In this document: positions 15,671 to 22,774 of the stretch, piece by piece | How the letters are laid out: each line of letters opens with the position of its first letter | Position numbering within the stretch: the stretch's first letter is position 1 | Source of the DNA: Methanosuratincolales archaeon | GTDB taxonomy: Archaea > Thermoproteota > Methanomethylicia > Methanomethylicales > Methanomethylicaceae | Direction of reading: 5' to 3' | DNA length: 32,825 bases | Assembly (NCBI GenBank): GCA_014361445.1 | Contig: JACIVQ010000012.1 | Span: forward strand, 1-32,825 | The notes under the pieces: model-generated | The model's database searches: none | The model's input: the letters and a program-made list of their open reading frames with translations, nothing else | What the model was told of the DNA's origin: nothing | Program-made: the position numbers and the translations under genes

Positions 15671-16594
15671 CTAATGGGCATCATACCAGGCGATCTCCTC
15701 CTCCTGGTCCGGAAACCCCAACTCATGGGCCTTCTCATAGTTGCGGGCAATAGGCGTGAAAAGGGTCTCGCCAAATTTCGTGAAGTTGCCTATCAGGTTT
15801 TGACCCTCATCCGAGATCATCCATTTTACCAAAGCAACGGCACCATTAAAGTTCCTTTGCGGGTATTTTTCCGGATTAACCAGTATCACTGAATAGGGGT
15901 TCAGTAAAAGTGGATCACCCTGGACAAGGACCCTCAGGTTAGTAAGTTGACTCTTGAAAGAGAGCCATGTTGCCTTGTCGGTGATTGTGTAGGCTCTCTT
16001 GTCGTTTGCCATGCGCAGCACGGCACCCATGCCGGCACTCGCTTCCAGATACCACTTCTGATCCCGGCTCGATGGACTTATTCCGAGACTCTCCCATATT
16101 ATCAGCTCGACCATATGTGTACCAGACTTGTCTGCCCTGGAGATAAACGAAGTAACGCCCTTACTACCCCCTTCCGCGATCCTCCGGAAAGCCTCTGTTG
16201 CGTTTGTTAGACCCCTTATGTTGGCAGGGTCTTCTGCCGGGCCTATTATAATAAATTCGTTATACATCACACCGACTCTGTGAATTCCGTAGGTGCTGTT
16301 GACGAATTCGAGCTCTTGCTCCCTTGAATGCACCAGTATGAGGTCTACGTCGCCTCTCATGGCAGCCTCTATGGCTTGGCCTGTGCCTACTGAGATTATA
16401 TGAACTTTAATCCCGTGTTCGCTCTCAAATTTTGGTAACAAGTAATCCAAAAGACCCGAGTCGTAGGTGCTTGTGGTAGTCGCGAGGAATACCACCGGTC
16501 TTCCTGAAACGGCGTAATGCTCGTAGGCAATGGAGCTCACAATGGCAATTGTGAAAAGGAGAGCTACGGAAAGTATTTTCGAACGCCTCCACAT
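15671..16594 (-). CDS. tupA: Tungstate-binding protein TupA
   Basis: 307 residues. A positively charged start and hydrophobic segment (RRSKILSVALLFTIAIVSSI) form a signal peptide or membrane anchor. The mature part begins with the TupA hallmark LATTTSTYDSGLLDYLLP; TTTS supplies oxyanion contacts. ISVGTGQAIEAAMRGDVDLI and the late SDEGQNLIGNFTKFGETLF follow. This distinguishes it from molybdate ModA and from WtpA. It captures tungstate outside the cell and delivers it to TupB. The gene is divergent from the ModE/TOBE-type regulator; the intervening 86 bp holds a palindrome. The likely consumer of the tungsten is the AOR at 9.7-11.5 kb. Confidence 0.94.
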   Translation of the reverse strand: MWRRSKILSVALLFTIAIVSSIAYEHYAVSGRPVVFLATTTSTYDSGLLDYLLPKFESEHGIKVHIISVGTGQAIEAAMRGDVDLILVHSREQELEFVNSTYGIHRVGVMYNEFIIIGPAEDPANIRGLTNATEAFRRIAEGGSKGVTSFISRADKSGTHMVELIIWESLGISPSSRDQKWYLEASAGMGAVLRMANDKRAYTITDKATWLSFKSQLTNLRVLVQGDPLLLNPYSVILVNPEKYPQRNFNGAVALVKWMISDEGQNLIGNFTKFGETLFTPIARNYEKAHELGFPDQEEEIAWYDAH

Positions 16595-16612
16595 TAGCAG
16601 AACACCGAGACC

Positions 16613-16664
16613 CGTTATGTTTGGTTGTATACATCGTTATCGATATGTATTTAAAAACATAACG
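16613..16664. promoter_or_regulatory. Palindromic operator between tupA and the TOBE-type regulator
   Basis: Ten-base arms CGTTATGTTT (16613-16622) and AAACATAACG (16655-16664) form a perfect inverted repeat centred at 16638.5. Nested inside is an imperfect ATACATCG/CGATATGTAT repeat on nearly the same centre. The TATA-like TATTTAAAA (about 16649-16657) for the forward regulator overlaps the right arm. CGTTAT arms resemble ModE-type oxyanion operators. It probably controls both directions. Confidence 0.65.
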
Positions 16665-16680
16665 GTTAATAATCAACTGT

Positions 16681-17241
16681 ATGCCCGCCCAAGAGACAAA
16701 GCCCACTGCGAGGATATGGCTAGAATACAGGGGAGAGCCCATCCTAGGCTATGGGGGCGCCAGGATCCTCGAGGCGATAAAAGAAGAGAGATCGATCTCT
16801 AAGGCTGCTAGAAGGCTCGGAATGTCATACCGCTATGTATGGAACTATTTGCTGAGGATCAGAAAGGCCACAGGCGAGTCGGTGGTGAAGACCTTCAAAG
16901 GCGGGAAGAGTGGGGGAGGGGGGGCGACGCTCACCCCGCTGGGGGAATACCTGCTCAAAGAATATCGAAGGCTAGAGAACTACGTGGGCGAGGTCCTGGG
17001 GGATGAGGAGTATTGGGAGGCGGTTGGATTGAAGATTAGTGCAAGAAACAGGTTAAAGGGAGTCGTCAAAAATGTCGAGAGGGGGGATGTTGTGACTAAG
17101 ATAAGGCTGGAAATAGAAGTGCCAACAACAATAACTGCGTTAATATCAACAGAGGCAGCTGATGACTTGGACATAAAGGTCAACGACCGGGTCGAGGCTG
17201 TGATCAAGTCCACAGAGGTCATGATAGCCAAGGAAAAATAG
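16681..17241 (+). CDS. ModE-like regulator with HTH and TOBE (molbindin) domain
   Basis: 186 residues. The N-terminal part (about 15-85) is a LysR/ModE-type winged helix: ILEAIKEERSISKAARRLGM, SYRYVWNYLLRI, then KGGKSGGGGATLTPLGEYLL. The C-terminal part (about 115-182) is a TOBE domain: KISARNRLKGVVKNVERGDV, ISTEAADDLDIKVNDRVEAV. TOBE domains of this kind bind molybdate or tungstate. It sits divergently from tupA, so it is very likely the tungstate-responsive repressor of tupABC and of itself. The ATG at 16681 lies about 28 bp after the TATA-like element, so the mRNA is probably leaderless. Confidence 0.9.
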   Translation: MPAQETKPTARIWLEYRGEPILGYGGARILEAIKEERSISKAARRLGMSYRYVWNYLLRIRKATGESVVKTFKGGKSGGGGATLTPLGEYLLKEYRRLENYVGEVLGDEEYWEAVGLKISARNRLKGVVKNVERGDVVTKIRLEIEVPTTITALISTEAADDLDIKVNDRVEAVIKSTEVMIAKEK

Positions 17242-17265
17242 ACAACCGATTGCGATGAAATTGCC

Positions 17266-17340
17266 GAAAGAATGGGAAAGATGGAAAATGGGAGATGAAA
17301 GATAAAAGATGGAAGATAGAAGACGAAAGTGTGAAGATTG
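17266..17340. other. Purine-rich low-complexity tract
   Basis: About 75 bases on the forward strand are nearly all A and G, built from irregular repeats of GAAAGATGGA/GGAAGATAGA. It lies between the regulator's stop and the hairpin at 17355-17396. No reading frame or known motif is seen. Confidence 0.5.
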
Positions 17341-17354
17341 ACAATTAACATATT

Positions 17355-17396
17355 GTGAGCGGGAAATACCACATGCTTTAGCCGTGGGTAGCTCAC
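17355..17396 (+). repeat. Hairpin with IS605-like right-end form between convergent genes
   Basis: GTGAGC (17355-17360) and GCTCAC (17391-17396) enclose CCAC...CTTTAG...GTGG. The right part GCCGTGGGTAGCTCAC matches the scar at 14123-14149 read on the other strand and right ends of IS605-type elements. The stop codon of the sugar-kinase gene (17393-17395) lies inside it. It may also serve as a structured terminator for both converging genes. Confidence 0.45.
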
Positions 17397-18328
17397 AGAT
17401 CAAATGTGGAGATAATGGATCCCAGTAGCGGAGCCTCCTCCCCCAAGGGAGAGGGGACGATCTTTGGAGGCGAGTTGAAGGAGAGACGCTCAACGTATGG
17501 CTGGAGCGGTGATATAACAAATTCCGGGTTCTTAATCGCAACGCCGCCGCCCACCGAGATCAGGCTGGGATCGTAAAGGTTGACCAGGTTGGCGATAGCT
17601 ACAGCGTTGAGCCTGGTGGCCTCTCTGACGACGCAAAGCGCGAAATTGTCTCCGTTCTTTGCATATTCAAAAACCTCCCTCGCCTCAACTCTTCCGCGCA
17701 GTGATTTCTGGAGGAAGGGAGTGTTCCCTACGAAGCTCTGGGCAAGGAGTCTAGAGAGGTGGGGCAGACCACTCCCGGATGTGTAGGCTTCCCAGTGACC
17801 ACGACCTCCACAGTCGCACTCTATCGCCCCGCCAGCGTCTATGATCATGTGACCCATCTCGTGGGCGTTGCCCTCCTTCCCCAGAACCAGGTGACCGTCA
17901 ACGACTATCCCTCCCCCAATGCCTGTGCCTATCCCGACATAAACGATATTGTCATGACCCTTACCGGCCCCTAGCTTCCACTCTGCCAAGGCGGCGGCGA
18001 CACCATCATTTAAGAGTGTTACCGGCTTTTTGAGCTTCTCACCGAGTATGCCCAAATGGAGCGACCTTATGGACGTGTGAGGTGAGAAGACTATTGTTAA
18101 TCTTTTGAGGTCTAGCTTACCAGCAGCCGCTATCCCAATCCCATCGACCTCACCGAAGGACTCGCCTGATACCTCGAGTATCAATCTTTCAAGCTGATTG
18201 ATTATTGAAGCGTTGTCAGCAAGAGGATCCATAGGGACTGTCAATTTCTTTAGGATAATTCCCTCTCCAGTTCCAATGGCAGCCCTGATCCAAGTCCCAC
18301 CCATATCTATGCCCACAGAGTACTTCAT
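17393..18328 (-). CDS. ROK-family sugar kinase (probable glucokinase)
   Basis: 311 residues from the ATG at 18328 (MKYSVGIDMGGTWIRAAIG), preceded by GAGGGTGTG; longer upstream frames run into the glycosyltransferase gene. The ATP phosphate-binding DMGGT, the second phosphate motif VGIGTGIGGGIVVDG with catalytic Asp in LLNDGVAAALAEW, and the ROK zinc motif HEMGH...CDCGGRGHWE are present. The last zinc position is His instead of the common Cys, a variant I recall from archaeal ROK glucokinases. It phosphorylates glucose or a related hexose with ATP. It starts 4 bp after the stop of the upstream glycosyltransferase, in the glycogen operon. Its own 3' end coincides with the hairpin scar. Exact sugar unknown. 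Confidence 0.9.
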   Translation of the reverse strand: MKYSVGIDMGGTWIRAAIGTGEGIILKKLTVPMDPLADNASIINQLERLILEVSGESFGEVDGIGIAAAGKLDLKRLTIVFSPHTSIRSLHLGILGEKLKKPVTLLNDGVAAALAEWKLGAGKGHDNIVYVGIGTGIGGGIVVDGHLVLGKEGNAHEMGHMIIDAGGAIECDCGGRGHWEAYTSGSGLPHLSRLLAQSFVGNTPFLQKSLRGRVEAREVFEYAKNGDNFALCVVREATRLNAVAIANLVNLYDPSLISVGGGVAIKNPEFVISPLQPYVERLSFNSPPKIVPSPLGEEAPLLGSIISTFDL

Positions 18329-18332
18329 TAGA

Positions 18333-19496
18333 TCACACCCTCGGCTTCCACGATCCACTTTTGTACTCTCCAAGGACGAGCTCATATAACTTGATAGTCT
18401 CATCCGCAACCCTGTCCCATGTGAATGTCCCGAGGCTCTCACGGGCATTCGCAGCGAGGTTCCTGCAGAGCTCGGGGTTGTCTACCAACATGTTTATGGC
18501 TTCTGCCAAAGAGCTAGAAGACCCAGGATGGAATTTTAAGCCGTTGCGACCATGCTGTACGATCTCGTCCAGACCCCCTACCGCTGAGACTATTATTGGG
18601 ACGCCCAAGCCCATGGCTTCCAAGGCAACTATTCCGAAGGGTTCATAGAGGCTTGGAAAGACCGCGACTGCTGCAAGCCTGTAGAGTGCATGGAGGACGT
18701 CGTCGGGGACATGCCCCAAGAAGTATACCTTGTCAGAGATGCCGAGCTTTACGCTCAAGTCCACCAGATAGGGCTTCATGGAGCCGTCTCCCACGAATAT
18801 GAACTTTAGGTCGCCCCTCTTGAGCTTGCTTGCGGCCTCGAGCAGGAGGTGGGGGCCTTTCTCGTAGACGAGCCGCCCTACGTAGAGGACTATCTTCTCG
18901 TCATCCCTGGCATAATCCCTCCGGTTTAATTGGGCAGGTTTAGGGAAAGACTCTGGCGCATAGCCGTTAGGGATCTTGACGATCTTGTTTGGGGGGCAGC
19001 CCAAGAACCTGGAGACCTCGCCCACCATATAACTGCTGCAGCAGATCACGCGCCATGCCTCGTAGGAGAGTAGCCACTCTATCTCGTGGATGTGCCGCTC
19101 ATGTTCATTCTTCAGGCTGCCGCCCCTTCTGCCCAGCTCTGTGGAGTGGATCGTGGCTACAAGGGGCTTTCTCATAACATGTTTAAGCGCTATGCCAGAT
19201 GTTGCTGTGAGCCAGTCATGGGTGTGTATGAGGTCAAAGTCCCTGAGGGTTACGGAACGTTCCATCAGGAGGAGGTTCAGCCCGTGTATCCAAGATGCGA
19301 AGTCGGGATACCTCAGGGAGTAAGGGTTCACTCGTATTATCCTGACGCCATCAGCCATCTCCTCAGGAGGGGACGATCCATCGGTGAAGGTCAATACCTG
19401 CACCTTAACGCCCCTCGATGAGAGGACCTTCGATAAGTGAAAGACGTGCCTTCCGAGCCCACCGACGATGTGGGGAGGGTACTCCCAGCTCAACAT
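18333..19496 (-). CDS. GT4 glycogen-synthase-like glycosyltransferase
   Basis: 387 residues. It opens MLSWEYPPHIVGGLGRHVF, the WEYPP..GGLG motif of archaeal glycogen (starch) synthases. N-domain: LIHTHDWLTA and ATIHSTELGRRGG. C-domain: IVLYVGRLVYEKGPHLLLEA and FPSLYEPFGIVALEAMGLG, the E-x7-E donor site with both glutamates present. It probably extends alpha-1,4-glucan from ADP- or UDP-glucose. It lies 14 bp downstream of the half-length glycosyltransferase gene and directly upstream of the ROK kinase, all on the reverse strand. The N-terminus is short: MLSWEY lacks the few residues usually before it, and no earlier start codon exists in frame before the previous gene's stop. Confidence 0.9.
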   Translation of the reverse strand: MLSWEYPPHIVGGLGRHVFHLSKVLSSRGVKVQVLTFTDGSSPPEEMADGVRIIRVNPYSLRYPDFASWIHGLNLLLMERSVTLRDFDLIHTHDWLTATSGIALKHVMRKPLVATIHSTELGRRGGSLKNEHERHIHEIEWLLSYEAWRVICCSSYMVGEVSRFLGCPPNKIVKIPNGYAPESFPKPAQLNRRDYARDDEKIVLYVGRLVYEKGPHLLLEAASKLKRGDLKFIFVGDGSMKPYLVDLSVKLGISDKVYFLGHVPDDVLHALYRLAAVAVFPSLYEPFGIVALEAMGLGVPIIVSAVGGLDEIVQHGRNGLKFHPGSSSSLAEAINMLVDNPELCRNLAANARESLGTFTWDRVADETIKLYELVLGEYKSGSWKPRV

Positions 19497-19510
19497 TATT
19501 ACACTTATGC

Positions 19511-20098
19511 TCAGCCCAAAAACCTCCTGTAGGTCTCTAGAATCGTCTCTGGATCGTTCCCCAAGACGACCCTCCCCCGGTCTATGCCGTATTCTTTTGT
19601 CAGATGTTCGCGCATCATTGTGTCTTGCACAAAAAGCCTTTCAGCCCTCTGGAAGCAGTGCCGCTCCAGGTCGAATATGCCCAGGCTCAGGAGGGATTTC
19701 AAGGAGCCAGACCTTGTGATCTCGGTTGTGTACACGGACATTAGAAGGGGGCACCCAACATATGAGGAGACGTAGGCGGAGGCGATGGAGCTGATCCAGT
19801 CGTGAGAGTGAATTAGTGAAGCGCCCCCATTATCATGGAGGGCATTTGCTGCAGCCCGTATCAGGTCAAGGTTCAATAGATGGGCGTAGGTTAGGATGTG
19901 GGGGTGTGTTCGGACCGAGGGCCCCGCCTTGTAGATCTTCATCCCATCGGCTTCGAATACGCCATCCGAGTCCCCCCTCACCACCAGTACTGTAGGGTAA
20001 CGCGAGGCTATCCTTGGAAGGGTATCAGAGAGCCGCTTTGAGAGGTCCCCTACCACGAAGGGAGGGTACTCCCAGGTGATGTGAATGATGGGCTTCAT
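19511..20098 (-). CDS. Half-length glycogen-synthase-like protein (N-terminal domain only)
   Basis: 195 residues, about half a GT4/GT5 enzyme. It has the N-terminal Rossmann domain: ITWEYPPFVVGDLSKRLSD, SLIHSHDWISSIASAYV and MSVYTTEITRSGSLKSLL, each aligning with the full-length enzymes at 18333 and 22775. The glycine loop GGLG is replaced by GDLS. The chain stops after GNDPETILETYRRFLG, where the C-terminal nucleotide-sugar domain should begin. No frame downstream restores that domain; the next gene starts 14 bp later with its own full enzyme. The reading frame is clean with no internal stops, so it looks maintained. It may be a non-catalytic partner of the neighbouring synthase, or a decayed paralogue. 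Confidence 0.8.
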   Translation of the reverse strand: MKPIIHITWEYPPFVVGDLSKRLSDTLPRIASRYPTVLVVRGDSDGVFEADGMKIYKAGPSVRTHPHILTYAHLLNLDLIRAAANALHDNGGASLIHSHDWISSIASAYVSSYVGCPLLMSVYTTEITRSGSLKSLLSLGIFDLERHCFQRAERLFVQDTMMREHLTKEYGIDRGRVVLGNDPETILETYRRFLG

Positions 20099-20107
20099 CG
20101 TCCGCCC

Positions 20108-20350
20108 TCAGGTGTATACACTTCTTACCACAGATATCCCAAGACTGCTGAGGTAGTACGTCCCTTCTCGCTCAATCACATATCCGTGCGATAGGAGTTC
20201 CCTGAGCGCCTCCCTCAATTCATCGTTTTTTAGGTCAGAAAAATCTCTCAGGTCGTCTATCCTCTTCGCCGAGTCTGTATTGACAGCTGAGATGTTGTGC
20301 ATGGTGAGGAGGAGGCGCATGGATGGTGTGAGCTCGTAAATATCCCGCAA
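20108..20350 (-). CDS. Small winged-helix-like protein heading the glycogen operon
   Basis: 80 residues from a TTG at 20350 preceded by GGGGGATCTCC. The second half (LKNDELREALRELLSHGYVI, then EREGTYYLSSLGISVVRS) has the recognition-helix-plus-wing pattern of archaeal winged-helix proteins. It is first in a reverse-strand run: this gene, the half glycosyltransferase, the glycogen synthase and the ROK kinase, with gaps of 4-14 bp. It is divergent from the debranching enzyme. A local regulator of glycogen genes is plausible but not shown. No closer family recognised. Confidence 0.65.
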   Translation of the reverse strand: MRDIYELTPSMRLLLTMHNISAVNTDSAKRIDDLRDFSDLKNDELREALRELLSHGYVIEREGTYYLSSLGISVVRSVYT

Positions 20351-20417
20351 GGAGATCCCCCAAATGATTATTTACTGCCTCTGGAAATAACTCTTTCTAA
20401 TATTTGGAGGGGATCCG
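20351..20417. promoter_or_regulatory. Divergent promoter of glycogen operon and debranching enzyme
   Basis: 67 bp between divergent starts. A TATA-like GATTATTTAC (about 20366-20375) faces the debranching enzyme; AAATATTAG on the reverse strand could serve the other side. GGAGGGGATCC (20406-20416) is a strong ribosome-binding site for the GTG start at 20418. Confidence 0.5.
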
Positions 20418-22337
20418 GTGCAATACCTGCCAGAGATAGAGGTCGGGGTCCAAGAGGAAAAAGACTGGGACTTCGCGAGAAATAAGCAGGTCTTATTGAA
20501 GGCGAGTATGGGGGAGTGGTCGTCCTCAGTCTTCTCTGTAGAGGTTCTCCTTAAGAACGAAAGGTTTGTTGGTCCAAACAGGGATTACCCCTACCAAGGG
20601 TTGCTGATATCGAAGGCGGAGAGGGTATACAAACTGCTGGACGGGATCATGTTCTCTATGGAGGAGGGCTGTGCTGAAAAGGTCTTTGTTGGGCCTTACA
20701 GGGTGAGGTACATTTACACTGATCTGGATGTAGAGCTGAGTTTTGTTGAGGATTCATTCCAAGCAAGTTTCAACAGAGATTGTGTCAGGGTTTTGCCATT
20801 TTTTGATATTAGGGGCGTAAACGGGGAGGGGTCCTCGGGAGTTAGAATCGCGCCCCAAGGGAGGTGGTTGATGGTCTATTTCGACGGTTTGAGGGCTGCG
20901 GTTGGTCCATTCAAAGAGATCGAGCCCACAGATTATTCCACAGAGTGGGTTTACAAGCTGGGGAGCGGTTTTAGGTACAGGGAACCAGAAGGTTACATAA
21001 GGTTCGTGAGGGAGAAGAGGAAGATCCATGCGCCAGCTGTATGCGTGGTGGATGGGAGAGGGCTTAGAGTGGTTGTAGATGGTCTGAAGAATGATGCGGC
21101 AGTGAAGGATCTTTCATGGATGAGCAGGGTATATTTCTTGGAGCCCAGGCTCCGCGACATAATGATCCTCAGGCTGTCCACCTTGAGGTGTTTCGGTTTA
21201 AACATCCGGGGGGGATGGTTCCCAGAGGCAGGCTGCTGGTGGTTCAGATCTCCTTGGATTAGGGACGCGCTCGAGGGAATAATAAACAATTTCCAAGTTT
21301 ACACCCAGATCTTTGCATGGGAGGAAAGGATTAGGGCGCTTGCCGGGATGCTGATGGATGTGCTCAAGGAGAAGAGGGGGCTCCCCAACCTCATAGGCGG
21401 CGAGGACTATTCTGCAGATGCACCACCACTTCTGCTTTACTTATGTGCTCTGCTGGGAGGAGAGCTCAGAGATAGGGCGGCTTCTTTGGCTCTTGAACTA
21501 TTGGATGAGATGGAGGCAGGGGATATGGTCTGGAAAGGACCCCCTGTTTTAAGGGGCGGGCTAGTTGCATGTGCCCCATACCAATCCTGGACAGACTCCA
21601 TTGTAAACGGGAGGGCATGCAGATTGCCCACCGGGTGGGACAGCACCGAGCGGTCTCTGCCCAAATACTACCTGCCGGAGGTTAACGGTCATTGGATAAG
21701 GGCTTTGAGGGGGCTCTGCGGCGGGATATCGGAGAATAGATCGGAGTTGGGAAAAAGGCTTGCGGAGAGGCTAAAAGAGATGGAAGGAGCCTTCAGGCAA
21801 AGGTTTTGGGATGGAAGGTTCGTCTCGGACATTGTGGACTGCGAGAGTAACAGAAGGTTTGAAGAGCTAACTTCAATGGGGATGGTTGGGATGGTAACGG
21901 CGATCCATCTATTCAATAAAGATGAGGTTAGAAGCGCTTACCAGAATTTTAAAAAGCTGGTGGTGAACAGAACCCTGAGGGTGCTCGGCGATGCCACCCT
22001 CCCCTTCGGCGTGGCTATATCCAAGAGGGTGGAGCCCTACCTTGGGGATGAAGAATACCACAGGTCTGCAATCTGGCCCAGAGACACCCCTTACCTAATA
22101 AGGCTACTTGAGCATATGGGGTTGGAGATCGAGATCAGGGGGATATTGTTGAACAACCTCGACCATATGATCTGCGAGGGGGCGATCCTCTATGAAAGCG
22201 AGTTGTTTGGACATCCGGTTGGGAGGAACCCCCACCCCTCTGAAGGGAGCATGAACCCCATACCCTTGAAGAACCCTGCTCAATACTGGAGCCACTGGTG
22301 TGATCCATATATTAATAGGTTCATTAGGCCGGCTTAG
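20418..22337 (+). CDS. Glycogen debranching enzyme-like amylo-alpha-1,6-glucosidase
   Basis: 639 residues from a GTG at 20418 with GGAGG 8 nt upstream. The N-terminal ~270 residues are a beta-rich domain (GPNRDYPYQGLLISKAERVY). The C-terminal half is an (alpha/alpha)6 barrel: WFRSPWIRDALEGIINNFQ carries the W-x-R-D active-site motif, and YLPEVNGHWIRALRGLCG and RSAIWPRDTPYLIRLLEHMG are also typical of archaeal GDE-type enzymes. It removes alpha-1,6 branches from glycogen so that amylase or phosphorylase can continue. Cytoplasmic (no signal peptide). Transcribed away from the glycogen-synthase operon. The copy 2 miniature element starts 17 bp after its stop and would be transcribed towards it, antisense. 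Confidence 0.85.
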   Translation: MQYLPEIEVGVQEEKDWDFARNKQVLLKASMGEWSSSVFSVEVLLKNERFVGPNRDYPYQGLLISKAERVYKLLDGIMFSMEEGCAEKVFVGPYRVRYIYTDLDVELSFVEDSFQASFNRDCVRVLPFFDIRGVNGEGSSGVRIAPQGRWLMVYFDGLRAAVGPFKEIEPTDYSTEWVYKLGSGFRYREPEGYIRFVREKRKIHAPAVCVVDGRGLRVVVDGLKNDAAVKDLSWMSRVYFLEPRLRDIMILRLSTLRCFGLNIRGGWFPEAGCWWFRSPWIRDALEGIINNFQVYTQIFAWEERIRALAGMLMDVLKEKRGLPNLIGGEDYSADAPPLLLYLCALLGGELRDRAASLALELLDEMEAGDMVWKGPPVLRGGLVACAPYQSWTDSIVNGRACRLPTGWDSTERSLPKYYLPEVNGHWIRALRGLCGGISENRSELGKRLAERLKEMEGAFRQRFWDGRFVSDIVDCESNRRFEELTSMGMVGMVTAIHLFNKDEVRSAYQNFKKLVVNRTLRVLGDATLPFGVAISKRVEPYLGDEEYHRSAIWPRDTPYLIRLLEHMGLEIEIRGILLNNLDHMICEGAILYESELFGHPVGRNPHPSEGSMNPIPLKNPAQYWSHWCDPYINRFIRPA

Positions 22338-22354
22338 GATTAGTAGGCGATGAG

Positions 22355-22704
22355 GTGACGTCCTCTCCACGACTAAAGTCGGGAGCTTCCAGCTTTTCCT
22401 TTTGGTTAGGCTTCATCGGTCACCCTCCAGCCCGTTTTGTTGGAAGCACACCGTATGGTGCGAGGTCCCAGCGTTCGCTCGAGGCTTTGCGCCTTCAGCC
22501 ACATATGCTGGTTCGGGGGGCTCACACTTACGCCTCCCCCATCCCATGCCTCTCGTTAAGGCATAGGCTATATCCTGATCACCTCAGCCAACACGGCCTC
22601 ATCAGTCATCGGAACATCCTCAACTTTAACTTTGAAATAGAAGTATTTAATATTTGCCCATTCATCCCAGAGCTGAAGCTCTGGGTTTTCTGGGCACTCG
22701 CTTT
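22355..22704 (-). mobile_element. IS605-like miniature element with omega-RNA-like 3' end, copy 2
   Basis: 350 bp on the reverse strand, bounded by TTAT upstream of AAAGCGAGTGCC and by GGACGTCAC at 22355. Left-end hairpin, internal TATA-like AATATTAAATAC and terminal hairpin are as in copy 3. The middle differs: the arm after CCAGC is rebuilt (AGGC/GCCT hairpin in place of GTGGC/GCCAC) and the G-run/C-run hairpin has a different loop, yet both helices remain. The first stem is CCTATGCC/GGCATGGG, a G-U pair replacing G-C. The right end points into the 3' end of the debranching gene. Near the left end one frame reads FKVKVEDVPMTDEAVLAEVI, perhaps a protein remnant. Confidence 0.75.
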
Positions 22705-22774
22705 ATAAAAAAAGATGATAATACTCCAATTTTTACATCATTTAGCAGTATCCAGATTTCGGTGTTTCGCCGAC

